Shown: one piece after another, positions 34,256 to 46,420 of the stretch
Numbering within the stretch: position 1 is the stretch's first letter
Layout of the letters: every line of letters begins with the position of its first letter
DNA from: Stomorhina lunata
Lineage: Eukaryota > Arthropoda > Insecta > Diptera > Rhiniidae
Direction of reading: 5' to 3'
Length of the DNA stretch: 64,000 bases
Assembly (NCBI GenBank): GCA_933228675.1
Contig: OW121744.1
Span: 100,138,813-100,202,812, forward strand
The notes under the pieces: generated by a model
Seen by the model: only the letters and a program-made list of their open reading frames with translations
The model's database searches: none
Told to the model about the DNA's origin: nothing
Program-made: the position numbers and the translations under genes

Positions 34256-36178
34256 GGTACATCCTGGAAACCTGAGCAACCTAGATGAAGATGCGGTAAA
34301 CAACTCGAGTGGGATTCTAGGTCAGGGCTAACGTGAGGGGGAATTATCTTGGAGCCATTCCGACATATTTGGTCCAAGGGTCTAAGATAATTGTACTTGG
34401 TAAAGTACGAAACTGTAGTATCTGTTCAACATGTTAGTTGCGGCTGCAAGCGACCGTCAGTCTCGGATCGAGCGGCTCGCTTTATAAGCGACTCTTGTCT
34501 TTGGACTTATCATCCATCGACTTAGCATGGAAATAAACAACATTACAGAATATACTTTTCCAAGGGGTAATCAAGCGAGAAATCTCCCTGTTACGGCAGG
34601 ATGCCTAATCTATGCAAGAACATCCTGATGTATGAAGCCAAAGAAGAATTTAAATATTGAGGAATCAGAAACTCTTGATGTTTTAATCATGAAAATTCAA
34701 AAGTCGAAAGATGCCTTCCTCGTATCTCGGCTTTCTATAGCAGTGTAAGACATACTTCACTCCAACTGATCTCCTTAATATCTATACCCCTTTTATCCAA
34801 ACGAAAATGAAATACAACTCATATCTATTTTGGAGCTTCTCGACCGTGTACAAGAAAGGGCGAAGGCGCTTATCGGTGACAGTAGAGTAGGCAACTCTAT
34901 TGACTTATTGGTGCATCGTCGTAATGTGGGTTGCGTTTCACTGTTCTATAGCTATTATAATGGCATGTGACAAAACGAAATTAGGGATCTTGTTCGTGAA
35001 ACCCGCGCATTTCTTCGTAGCTCTTGCAATTCAACAAGGGTTCATGGATTTGTAGTCGATTTTCAAGTGGATCGCACGACGAACTATAGTGAGAACTCAT
35101 TTTTTAGCCGTACAGTGAGGCATCAATAACTTCTATCCTCAGGGATCGCACTGTACATCGTGGAAACCTGAGAAACCTAGATGATGATGGGGTAAACAAC
35201 CCGAGTGAGATTCTAGGTCAGGGCTAATGTGAGGGGGAATTATCTTGGAGCCATTCCGACATATTTGGTCCAAGGGTCTAAGATAATTGTACTTGGTAAA
35301 GTACGAAACTGTAGTATCTGTTCAACATGTTAGTTGCGGCTGCAAGCGGCCGTCAGTCTCGGATCGAGCAGCTCGCTTCATAAGCGACTCTTGTCTTTGG
35401 ACTTATCATCCATCGACTTAGCATGGAAATAAACAACATTACAGAATATACTTTTCCAAGGAGTAATCAAGCAGGGTGCCTAATCTATGCAAGAACATCC
35501 TGATGTATGAAGCCAAAGAAGAATTTAAATATTGAGGAATCAGAAACTCTTGATGTTTTAATCATGAAAATTCAAAAGTCGAAAGATGCATTCCTCGTGT
35601 CTCGGCTTTCTATAGCAGTGTAAGACATACTTCACTCCAACTGATCTCCTTAATATCTATACTCCTTGTATCCAAACGAAAATGAAATACAACTCATATC
35701 TATTTTGGAGCTTCTCGACCGTGTACAAGAAAGGGCGAAGGCGCTTATCGGTGACAGTAGAGTAGGCAACTCTATTGACTTATTGGTGCATCGTCGTAAT
35801 GTGGGTTGCGTTTCACTGTTCTATAGCTATTATAATGGCATGTGACAAAACGAAATTAGGGATCTTGTTCGTGAAACCCGCGCATTTCTTCGTAGCTCTT
35901 ACAATTCAACAAGGGTTCATGGGTTTGTAGTCGATTTTCAAGTGGATCGCACGACGAACTATAGTGAGAACTCATTTTTTAGCCGTACAGCACGAATTTA
36001 GAATAAACTTCCCGCATCAGTCTTCCCCTCTAATTATGATTTCCAAAGATTCAAATCGAAAATCTACAAACACCACTCCCTCTATCCTACTTCCTACAAC
36101 CTATTTTCCTTGTTTCATCACATTGCATATGTATATGTAGGGTCCATCTCCTGACTGTTGGTTCAATAAAAAAAAAGA
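34256..36178 (+). mobile_element. Tandemly duplicated 3' part of a non-LTR retrotransposon
   Basis: Two direct copies of about 0.85-0.9 kb (34256-35115 and 35153-35990) start with TGGAAACCTGAG.AACCTAG and share GGGGGAATTATCTTGGAGCC. Each carries the end of a reverse transcriptase frame related to 59690-60060 (the part reading VGCVSLFY). Copy 2 lacks about 22 bases near 35475 and alone continues into the real 3' end: codons for ARI*NKLPASVFPSNYDF, then untranslated sequence and an AATAAA-like A-tail at about 36163-36175. Multiple stops; dead. 36179-36886 holds nothing recognisable before the next P450. Confidence 0.8.
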
Positions 36179-36886
36179 TAGCCTCCTTCTAATTAGACTG
36201 TTTGTTATTGGAGGGTTGCATCTTATATTTCAAGATTGAGCAATCACAATTTAAAAAGTTACTAATAACGTTTCCATGTACAAAGATTGTAGTATTAGGA
36301 TGTAGTGATGAAAAATTCCCCGCCTATGGCTGTTATTTTTTCCCTTTTCTCCTAAAACTTTACGAGTTTTTACATTCAGAACTTTGAGACTGGTCGAGTT
36401 AATCCGGGATCTTATGCTTAAATTCACAATTCTTTAGCTGTCGCGACCAGAAAATTTTGAGAATAGAATAACAATTTTGAATAATAATAATAATAACGCG
36501 CAAATACAGAATTTGGGGATAATAACAAATTTGGCAACTTTAATTATAACTTTTGCCATATGGACAAGTGTAGCTCTTCCCCTACCCCACTATCAGTCAG
36601 TTTGTTTTTTAAGTACTTTTTCATGTTTTTGTTTTACGTAATCCAAAAATACTTTTGGCACTTTTAAGTATCTAGCAAACAGATATTGTAGACTTTGTCT
36701 TATGTTAACTGAAACGTGACTAATAACTCTGCCAAAAATTTGGGGATGGCACTCAAACATTATGAGAATTCAAAAATATTTTAAACTAATTATTAAAAAA
36801 ATTTAATTATGACAAGCAGGTTTAAAACTACATTATTTTTTAAAATAATTTAACAAAATTTTATTCAAAATTCTTTTAAAATTAAA

Positions 36887-38462
36887 TTACAATCTAGTTA
36901 CCCTCAAATGCACTCCCAACTCTGGACTGCATAAGAAATTCTTTTTATTGAATTGCATGGGTATCTGAGTCTTTTCGCAAACTGAAAATTTAAAGTTCTT
37001 CAAGAGCATAGCCAAGCCCACCAAAGCCTGCATTTTACCAAAACGCATACCAATACAATTGCGTGGACCATCGCCGAAGGGCATATACAAAACCGAATCA
37101 CGTTGGGCTACTTTCTCGGGTGTAAAATGATCGGGATTGAAAACATTAGGATTGGGATAGTAGCGTTCATCACGATGTACAGCACAGGCCGGTATTAAAA
37201 CAGGCATATCTTTTTTGATAACAAATTTGGGATGACCGGGTACCGGGTAATCCTCAGAGGCATAGCGTGTTAAAAGGGGAACAATGGTGTATAAACGTAA
37301 GGTTTCTGAAAATTTGAAGAAATTTTTAAATTTTGTTTAATTTTTTATAGGTAATGGAAAATTTACCTGCTAATACTTGATCCAAATAGACTAATTCCTT
37401 CATGGCCTCATAGCTTAGCTCTTGATCGTGCTTTTCTAAGACCTGATTTATTTCCTCTCGGGCTTTTTGTTGTATATCCTCATTTTGAGCCAACTCATAG
37501 AGAGCAAAACCCATGGTAGTGGACGAAGTCTCAAAACCGGCCAAAAGAAATACAAAGGCCTGAGCCGCTATCTCCTCTAGAGTTAAACTGGTCATTTCTT
37601 CACCCGTTTCCGTTTTTATTAACTTATTATTCTTAAGGTCAATTAACATATCCATAAAGTCATTACGCCTGATATTATTTTCTTGCCTATAGCTCAAAGT
37701 CTCCTTAACAACATCCATGAAAAACTTTTCCACATCGGGCATGGTTTCCTTCATATGCAAATTCCTAGCCAATTTGGGAAAGGTATTACGAAAGGCAAAA
37801 CCCAAATCGCCAAAACGTTGCTCCAGCAAGGCTTTACGACCCATTATGCGAAACGGGTTACTGGGATCCTTCAGACTGCTGATTTCCAAACCAAAGGCAC
37901 AATTGCCTATAACATCGGTGGTATAGCGGGCCATTAGATCACCCACCTCGATTATTTGATTTTCCTTTGTTTCTTTGGCGAAAACATTTACAAACTCCCG
38001 GCTGATATTCACAATAATCGGGAACATATTCTTCATTTTACCCGAGGTAAAGGTGGGTGATAGTTTATTGCGCATATGACGCCATTTGTTGCCCTCCAAA
38101 TTGAAAAGATTACCCGTCAAAGGATCATCTACTTCATTAACAAAAATACCGCGATCTGTAAATTTGGTGAAATCCTTAATCATTATCAGCTTTAGCAGAG
38201 CCGGTTCAATGACAAATATCGAGGGCTTGAGAAACCAATAGAAACCAATAAAGGGTCCACTTTTCTTGTGTCTTTCATAGAAATCCAGACAGATATCCAT
38301 AAAAGAGTTGGTTTTGCCCAAACCATTAATATTTCCCGAAAAAAATTTCGGCTCATCACAGGGTACATTCAATGTCTGCCAATATTTATAGCTTAGACGC
38401 AGTTTGTTGAAGAAATAGCCCACAATGGCTAATAATAACAGAACAAGGTATACAAAAATCAT
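36887..38462 (-). CDS. Cytochrome P450, CYP6 family (CYP6A-like), complete
   Basis: Exon 1 is 38462-37367 and exon 2 is 37305-36887 (TAA), with a 61-base intron (GCAG|GTAAAT ... CAG|AAACC), predicting 504 aa. The anchor is residues 1-18. The C-helix reads WRHMR. The I-helix reads LLAGFETSST, ExxR is ETLR at 366-369, and the haem loop FGDGPRNCIG has Cys about 449. This gene and the three to its right share length, CDEP near residue 36 and the ending LRVT or LKVT/LKIT, and form the youngest group of the cluster. A poly(A) signal AATAAA (minus strand) is at 36860-36865, about 22 bases past the stop. Substrate is unknown; detoxification is typical of the family. Confidence 0.96.
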
Positions 38463-38534
38463 TTTTTTATAACTTAACTAAATTTTATTTCAAAAGAAAT
38501 TTCAAATATTTTCAAACGTTTTTCTCTAGTGCAA

Positions 38535-38600
38535 ACTACACGATCACTATTTGTTTGTAAACTAAATTTGTTTATAAATTTTACCGGTTTTTATTAAACA
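38535..38600 (-). promoter_or_regulatory. Core promoter of the P450 at 36887-38462
   Basis: The initiator TTTAGTTTACAAACAAA has its A at 38563 and is followed by TAGTGATCGTGTAG. A TTTAATAAAAA stretch lies roughly 33 bases upstream. The same layout, including GTGATCGT, is found upstream of the P450 at 46421-47997. The leader is about 100 bases. Confidence 0.5.
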
Positions 38601-39285
38601 TTGGAGGAAACTTTTACTTAATAATTTCGATTTCATATCTTTATGATCTCGGTTCTTGAGAGAATCGTATCTACCGGCTTTATTGAAAATAATCTAGTCA
38701 TTGTTTTGGTCTCTAATCGAAAGTCTTTAATCGAAAGTAAAATAATGTTAAAACTGGCAGTATATAGCGATTTTATAATACCTTACAACATTTTATTGTA
38801 AGAAAGTGTTATTGAAGGGACCAGGAATTTTACAAGAGAGTAATGGTTAAATTTGGACCGTTCGTGACCGGTTTTTTAAGTAATTTTATTAATGATTAAG
38901 TGATTTTTTCTGCTATAATTTCGGAACTGATTTGTTTGCCTTGGTCTGCACATAATTTGACAATTGTCGCAAGGTGAGGTCAGGTTAAAGTGGCAGTCTG
39001 ACAAAAAAAAAACAGACTTACTTAAACTATGAAGTCCACGGAAACTAGTGAAATAACATATCACTAGCTTCGTCTGTTGAATCATCCCGAGCGCTTTAAA
39101 AAGCTCCTAAGTCGGCAGATATCAATACCAGCTGTTTTTTAATTTGTCAAATTTGAAGCGTCAATGAAAAAAAAATAGAACAAAGTTCAACTTTTGCACG
39201 CGGCCGATTTTTTCAGTGCTGCCAGATTTAACTTCATCCTACTCAGATATTTTTTTATATGAATATTTTTGTAAACAAACGCACA
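38601..39285. other. Spacer, no clear feature
   Basis: 5' flank of the fifth P450. A GTGCTGCCAGATTT stretch near 39217 resembles the ends of the dispersed repeats at 18066 and 22124. Confidence 0.4.
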
Positions 39286-39289
39286 TTTT

Positions 39290-39531
39290 ATGCACTGGCA
39301 ATACAACCCAAAATGGTTCGCCTACTGTTCGTTAGGGCGGGGCAAGTGCATAGAAGACGTTTTATCGATTCAGTTTTCTCCTCGACTTCACAGCTTCTGC
39401 AAAGGTCACTATGCACTGACAATACAACCCAAAATGGTTCACCTATTGTTCGTTAGGGCGGGGCAAGTGCATAGAAGACGTTTTATCGATTCAGTTTTCT
39501 CCTCGACTCCACAGCTGCTGCAAAGGTCATT
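39290..39531. repeat. 121-bp direct tandem duplication
   Basis: 39290-39410 and 39411-39531 differ at only a few positions (ATGCACTGGCAATACAACCC against ATGCACTGACAATACAACCC). It lies at the 3' end of the LINE remnant that follows, so it probably duplicated part of that element. Confidence 0.9.
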
Positions 39532-39599
39532 AGTATCAACCTTGCATGTCTTCCAATCAAACAATGAGACATCAGGTCTTTAAATGACAGCAATCTGTG

Positions 39600-40700
39600 A
39601 AAGCGTTGCTAATTCCAAACAGGTCCACATCTGTTTGCAGTGAATACAGCCATTGCCAAACGCCCACCTATCATTTGCTCAAAAGTTAGATCTCTCTCGC
39701 AGTAGGAGCTTGCTAGTGGCTAGAGGCATGTCCGCGAACTCCAGTTTGGCGGGAATCAGGAGGTAGTCCCTAGTCTTGCAAACACGTCTGCTCTGCAATA
39801 CTCCTGTGGCCCGGCACCCATATGAACTTCCGGGCCATCTCGTTAAGAGATTTGCGGCAACTCAGGGCTGATGTTGAATTCAGGAAGACACAGTCTAGAG
39901 ATTTAATAGCAGCTGGGCTGTCAAAGAATATATTAAAAACCACTGTTGTGAGAACATTATATCTCAACCGTTTTACTGCTTCTCTTATGACCAGAATTTC
40001 AGCCCGACAAACGCTACAATGATCAGGTAGTTTTCGTGATATATTTAGGCCTACAGCTTTGGAGTAGACCTCGAAACCCAGTTGATTGTTAAGTTTTCAG
40101 CCGTCTGTGTAGAAGTCTATATACTGCCTTTTACCAGGAGTTCTGTCCTTCCATGCATCTCTGGTATGAGGGTATGGTAATTCTTATCGAATGGTTCGGC
40201 CAAAGTGTAGTCAGTGTTCCCCGGTATGCCAGTAATCGGGTTAAGAATAACGCTATGACCACAGCTACTGTTCCACCACTGTGACATTTAGTGCATTAGA
40301 TAGCGTCGTACGGACAACACCCGTGATACACAGCCTAGCCATTCGTTGAAACCTATTTTGTACTTAACAGTTTTTGGAATTTTGAAGAGCTTTCCAGCTG
40401 ACGATAATGTTTTATAGCATTATCGGTCTTACTACTGCTGTATACAACCAATGAACAACACGAGGATTTAGGCCCCATTGTTTTCCTATGGCCCTTTTAC
40501 AAGAGTAAAGTGCTACTGAAGCTTTTTCCGCCCCGTCTTGTATATTTAGCTAGAAATCCAGCTTCTTTTCCAATATTACGCCAAGGTACAGTCCGCGATC
40601 GAGGTATTTTAAAATTTGTACTGGGAGGAAAAATTTCAAGTTGGGACAATTTACTACTTATATTGTCTGTGAAATGAGGGAGTATCAAGAATTAAGCTAC
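39600..40700 (-). mobile_element. Non-LTR retrotransposon remnant with RNase H domain
   Basis: The minus strand encodes, in broken frames, the end of a LINE ORF2. Near 40690-40500 it has DNISSKLSQ-type reverse transcriptase tail and KEAGFLAKYT; near 40320-40440 a thumb-like region; and at about 40100-39700 an RNase H domain with CSVCRAEILVIREAVKRL, FFDSPAAIKSLD and KFIWVPGHRSIAE. RNase H places it with the R1/I/Loa-type clades rather than the RNase H-less element at 58690-60060. Stops and frameshifts throughout. Confidence 0.8.
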
Positions 40701-40774
40701 CATGATATTATATTTTTTGTGGCTACAATTTGCTCATGTTGGCTAATCAGTGACCTCTGCTTTTAGCAAAGGAG

Positions 40775-40970
40775 ACTTCAATTGGCTGCCTCTTCAATTG
40801 GCTGGAGACTTCAATTAGCTGCCTCGTTCTTGTAATTTAACGCCGTTGCATTACTTTCTCTGGGACCATTTGAAAGACTGTGTTTATGTAGACCAACCAC
40901 AAACAACTGACGTCTTATTAGGTAAAATTCTGCAATGCATGAAGCGAAGATTTAATGCAAAATGACAGAA
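40775..40970 (+). mobile_element. Mariner transposase relic
   Basis: The translation reads CNLTPLHYFLWDHLKDCVYV followed by DQPQTTD, matching the third catalytic block and following segment of DD41D transposases (CDLTPLDYFLWGY in the copy at 23612-24697). The catalytic Asp is His here. Only this fragment remains. Confidence 0.75.
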
Positions 40971-41985
40971 ACAAATGTGTATCGGTTTAGGGAACGGTTA
41001 TGCTATCATGCATTTCAGTTTATCCTTCTGTTTTAGCGGTTGCTCTTCAGGTCTTGCTGGGTATAATTTTTTATGATTTGGAAGTGTTGCTTCGTGCTAA
41101 TTTAAAAATTGAGATCGCAAACAAATCAACTGTGGGGCTAAGGACGCTTTGGACTAAATGCGAAAAAGGCGGGTGAATTTTAAACTAAATTTATTAATTT
41201 ATAACTGATACGATCTTTGTATGCGAACGCCTTAACTTGGGCATCGGATTACCTTTGATTTTAATACTGTCGAGGGTTTGCTTCTCAATGCGTTTTTAAA
41301 TCTGAGAGAATCGTCCTAAACTCCGGAATGTGGAAATGGCAGGAAAGTATGGCATATATTGACTGAAAGCCTTTTCTTTGTTGACATTAGGGCATAGGTA
41401 GTATGGAAATACTCATAACAGGGCGGATTGGGATTACCGTTTAAGCTGACTTTCGGAGATTGAGAAGGATGGATGAACTCTCCTTAAAAAACTCTTCTAC
41501 TTAACAAATAGATATTTCATCTGTAATCGTCGTAAGTAATGTCGTAAAAAAGCTTGCTTGACCATATAAAGTATAACTTCAAACTGTCCTCTTTGTTGGC
41601 TCTGCGTTGCGCTGCCGATTGCGTAGAATCGCTTGCTTACCATCACTCATACTGGAACGGATTGGGATTTTAACTTTAACAGACGTTCGAACATTTGAAA
41701 GGTTGTGAGAATTAGCAATTGAAAGTTTCAATTGGAGGAGACAGCTACTTAATTGTTCTTTCTGTTGGTACTCTGTTGTGTTGCCTATAGCGGAGGACAG
41801 TTTGCTTGACGCATTCTATTCAAGGCCTTTTTATGGTACTTCTTCCCGCTGTCCTTTCTTTTAGTACTCCGTTGTTTTCGTTGTCCATTTGATGTTGTGT
41901 CGTCAATCTTTGTCTCCAAGTGGTTGTCTCTAATTGTTGTTTTGTGAAATTTGTTTTTCGTTTGCCCCTTTTCTGGTGTATCGCT
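40971..41985. other. Spacer with weak internal repeats
   Basis: Two diverged units about 200 bp apart share CGGATTGGGATT (near 41425 and 41660) and a TTGTTGG.(T)ACTCTG/GCTCTGCGTTG stretch. No gene is recognised. Confidence 0.35.
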
Positions 41986-41989
41986 CGTG

Positions 41990-42930
41990 AGATCTATTGT
42001 TCTGCCTGACTTTTAGTGTGGAACATCGGGAAGCATTGTAATAATTCTGGTTTAGATTGTAATTGCGGAAGATCGTGAGCTCGGCGTGAAGTTTCATTAT
42101 CAACCGGGTGCCCTAGCAATATAGATCGACAAATGTTTAAATAAACTTCTTCCCTCACCAAGGGCAAAATCATGTATTTGGATAGCCTTACTTTTGGTGT
42201 GGACCCTCGAGAGCATCGTGGTGGTTGTGGTTTAGATCAGAATTGAGGAAGAGCTTAATTTCGGCATAAAGATGTGTTATTAACCTAATGCCGTGACGAA
42301 TTAAATTTGCAGGAGTTTAGATAAACTCCGTTCCTCACCTAGGGTAAGATCATATCTAAGTACAGCCAGATTCGTAGTGTGAAACCTTGGGGATCATCGT
42401 AGTAATTGTGGTTTAAATCTGAATTGCGGAAGATCGTAAGAGCTGTGTAAATTTGCTTTATCAACCGAGTGCCGTGACAAACTAGATCGCCAGGTGTTAA
42501 AATAGATTCTGCTCCTCACCAAGAAGGTGATCATGATCAAATACAGCACAACTTTCGGGGTGGATCCTCTTGGAGAGTTGTAGTTTAGATTTTTAAAGCG
42601 GAAGATCATGAGCACATCGAGGAGTTGTATTACATATCAAGCGGGTGCCCTGAAAAACGAGATGAACTGGAGTTTAGAAAGATTCCGCTACTCACCAAGG
42701 ACAAGATCATGCCCAAATACAGTCCGCCTTTTAGTGTGTAGCCTAGGGAAGCACTGTAATGCTTGCGTTTAAGATCTTAATCGCGGAAGATCGGAAGCAG
42801 TGTGAATTTTTAAATGGATTGCCGTGAAAAATTATTTCGGCAGGAGTTAAGGTAGACTTCGGCTCTTAGCTAGAATTAGATCATTTCCAAATATAGCGTG
42901 ACTTTTAGTGCGGTGGTGAAGAAAGACATG
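41990..42930. repeat. About five degenerate copies of a ~180-bp tandem repeat
   Basis: Anchor CTCACCWAGG...ATCAT recurs near 42152, 42333, 42514, 42691 and 42863, spacing 172-181. Each is followed by a TTT.GTGTG stretch, GCGGAAGATCGTAAG-like sequence and AGTGCCGTGA.AAA. No coding content. The nucleosome-sized period and strong divergence suggest an old satellite. Confidence 0.8.
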
Positions 42931-44105
42931 GTATTCACCCGATGTTGAAAGAGAAAAAAGAGTTTAGACCATTTTGTCAAGGTACTCACTTAGGTCTTCC
43001 GAGACAAAAAAAAAAACGCTAAACAAAAGTCATTTGTGTTCGTTGATCTTCGAAACAAGGCTCGCTAGATTTTTTACTTGACTTAACTCAATCGTTCCAT
43101 TAGTGGATAGTAGGCAACCATTTGTTTGCCGGAAGTTTTGCGAAAACTAAGAGTAGCTGATAACTAAAGACAATTCATTTTTGGACATCTCTTCTTGAAT
43201 ATGGGACTATTTTAAGTAGTACCCAAAACGTAGCTGTGTAGTATCTTTTCGGCTACCAGTGACAAATTTGCATTCACGGGCATTAAAAATAAGTTTTTTT
43301 TTTAATCTGATCAAATCGACTTGTTTGAAGCCTGTTGAAGCCATTGTTGGGCTCAAAATACTAATACCACGTCATAACGATAGGAAGAATCGTCTTATTT
43401 AAGGATGACCCAAACTAAATAGAACATATTCGATTTAATCATCAAAATAGCTTAATTTCTATTCGCTTAATATTTCAATATTCTTCCATTTTCCCTATAT
43501 CTAATCAAATAATTCTTCCCATTACCCTTTGCCTCATTTCATAAGCCAAAATTTTGAACGCTAATTTATTAAAATAATTTCATCATTTTATTTTTAAAAA
43601 TAAATTACATATCTGATAAAGAATAAGGTTCATTTTTATAATAACAATATATAAATGGACTATCTTTAAATGAGTAACTTGACTTATAATGAGGGTAGAT
43701 TTTATATATATTATCAATGATTAGTTATGTTTGAATATACGAATTTTAATCATTTTTGGAACAAAATCTATAAAAATAGACAGATAACAAGCCGTCTAGT
43801 TGTGTATATGGTCTCGGGAAGTGAATCAGAATCTAAGGGTTTAGTTAAATACTTAACTTCAATGTTGGTGTAGGTTATAAATAGTAAGAAGATATTAAAA
43901 TTGTTTCTAGCCGATATCACTGAGGTCAAATGTGCACCGATTGTCAATTATCTTTATATATATTATACAAATACTAATGAAGCACTTCATCCAAAAAATA
44001 AAAAGGATCGGAGCAGGAGAAGTTTCTCCCCCTATTCGAACTATTATACTTAGTTTTGAGTATCTTTATATCAAGGCTTTTATTTTTTGGAATATTCATA
44101 GTTTT
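42931..44105. other. Spacer, no feature recognised
   Basis: AT-rich. One more AAGGATCGGAGCAGGAGAAG motif lies at 44002, like those at 18-26 kb. Confidence 0.4.
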
Positions 44106-44109
44106 ACGA

Positions 44110-45720
44110 CAGTCGAGAAAAGATTGTAAATTTTTGCCATTTTCAATTTTTTAGGAATTTTTAAAAAATATTTTTTTTTTTCAATTTTGCAAATTTTTTT
44201 TTTTTTTTGATTAAGTTGTAAATAACTCTAAAACCGTTTATCACTCAAAAATTTTTTGTTTGTACTTTGTAAGGGCAATTTTGTTATTAATCCATTAAAG
44301 CATTTTTCAATAAAATTAGATAAGTCATTTTCAAGATATAGTAAACTAACTAAAACGACCTCGTTAAAAAATTCCAAATTTTAGTATTTTTTTTAAATCC
44401 ACAAATAAATAAAAATTACTTTCAATCTAGAAACGATGGTAATTTTTTTTATTTTCGATATTTAAAGGAATTTATAAGAAATACAATTTTTCGATTTTCT
44501 AAAAAAAAAAAAAAAAAATTTAATATTGAAATGTGAATAACTCCAAAACCGTTTATCACTCAAAACTTTTTGTAAGCACATCTTAAGGGTCAGTTTGTTC
44601 TTACGATTCTGATTTATTTCCTAAAAAATTGGACAAGCTGTTTTCAAGATATGAAAAACTAAATAGAACAGCCTCTTCAAAAAATCAAAATTTTAGAAGA
44701 GAAAAAATTGTTTCAAAAAAATTAATGAATAAATTTAAAGTAGTTTAAGTCTGGTAAAAATGGTTCATTTTTGCCATTTTTCACTTTTTTTATTAATTTT
44801 TAAAAAATAAAAAATTTTTGATTTTGCACAAAAAGATATTTTTTTTTTTTTGATATTGAAATGTATATAACTCTAAAACCGTTGATCATGCAAAAATGTT
44901 TTATAAGAACTTATTAAGGGCAATTTTGTTGTTAATCCATTAATGTATTTTTCAGTAAAATTTTACAAGTAATTTTCAAGATATAGTTAACTAACTAAAA
45001 CAACCTCTTCAAAAAATTCGAAATTTTAGAAAAAAAAAATTTCAAATTTTAGAAGTCTTTTCTTAAATTCATAAAAGAATTAAAATTACTTTCTATCTAG
45101 TAACGATGGTAAATTTTTGCCATTTTTAATATTTAAAGGAATTTATAAAAAAAAATTTTGGTTTTACACAAAAAAAATATTTTTTTTAACATTGAAATGT
45201 ATATAACTCCAGAATCGTTTATCACTGAACATCCGTTGTAAGCTCGTTTTATTGGTTATCAAGATTATTAAGATTCTGATGCATTTCTTTAAAATTGGAC
45301 AAGCCGTTTTCAAGATATGATAAATTAGCTAAAACAACCTTTTCTAAAAAACAAAATTTTAGAAGTGAAAAAATTGCTTCAAAAAAAATAATGAATAAAT
45401 TTAAAATAGTTTAAATCTAGTAACAATGGTTAATTTTTGCATTTTTTTGTTTTTTTTTTTATTAATTTTTAAAAAATAAAAATTTTTCGATTTTGCACAA
45501 AAAAATATTTTTTTTGATATTGAAATGTATATAACTCCAGAACCGTTTGTTACCCAAGTTCTTCTGTAAGCTCGTCTTAATGGTCATTTTGTTCTTAAGA
45601 TTCTGATGTATTTCTTAAAAAATTGGATAAGGCGTTTTTAAGATATGGTAAAATTACTAAAACAACTTCATCAAAAATTTCATATTTTGGAAAATTTTTT
45701 TTTTAAACTTCATGAAAATA
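44110..45720. repeat. ~330-bp satellite, five copies with alternating A/B types
   Basis: AACTC(T/C)A.AA(C/T)CGTTTATCAC-type anchors recur near 44225, 44535, 44870, 45201 and 45530. Copies 1 and 3 share GGGCAATTTTGTT.TTAATCC; copies 2, 4 and 5 share GATTCTGAT.TATTTC and ATTGGACAAGC.GTTTTC. The order is therefore A-B-A-B-B, a two-unit higher-order structure. No genes; 45725-46420 is AT-rich 3' flank of the next P450 with nothing recognised. Confidence 0.82.
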
Positions 45721-46420
45721 TTAAAAATAGTTTTACTTGAATGTTATTTTAGCTGTTGACCAGTATTACCGGACACAGTGACATAATTGACCTCATATTA
45801 ATTAAAAAACAGTGATTTTGAGACATTTAGATGATCATACACCCTAAAGCGGTAAAATGAACTTTTCTCTACAAGATCATTACACAACAAGAAATTATGT
45901 TATAAGTTATAGCGAGACCTAAAACTGATCAAACTTGATTTTATAGATTAATTTTATTATGTTTGAAATAAAATAGCAAACTCAAAATTCTCGCGATTCT
46001 TCTAAAAGAATAAAAGAAATTAGAAAAATCAACAATAAAATTGTTATCATCTGGAAAAATAACAATTTTATTGTTTATTTTTTTGATGGTGTTTTTTCAA
46101 ATTTTTTTGGTCCCCAAAAAATGTTTAAAAAATGTTTATGTACAGCCAATACTATCCATGTATGTTTAGATGTTCATACCTATATATATTCTAGTTCTAT
46201 TATATAGCGATAAATTCAAATTAAGACCTTATCGTTTTCTGTTTTTTTTTTTTAAATAATTTCAATTTGTGCAATGCCATAAAAAATTAAATAAATAAAC
46301 AAGAATATCTCTGTTTTTATTGTACAAACAATTATTTAAATATACAAAAATTATTACGTAATATTAAAGCTAAACTTTAGACAAAAATTCCCAAATTTTT
46401 TTGTAATTATATCAAAATTT

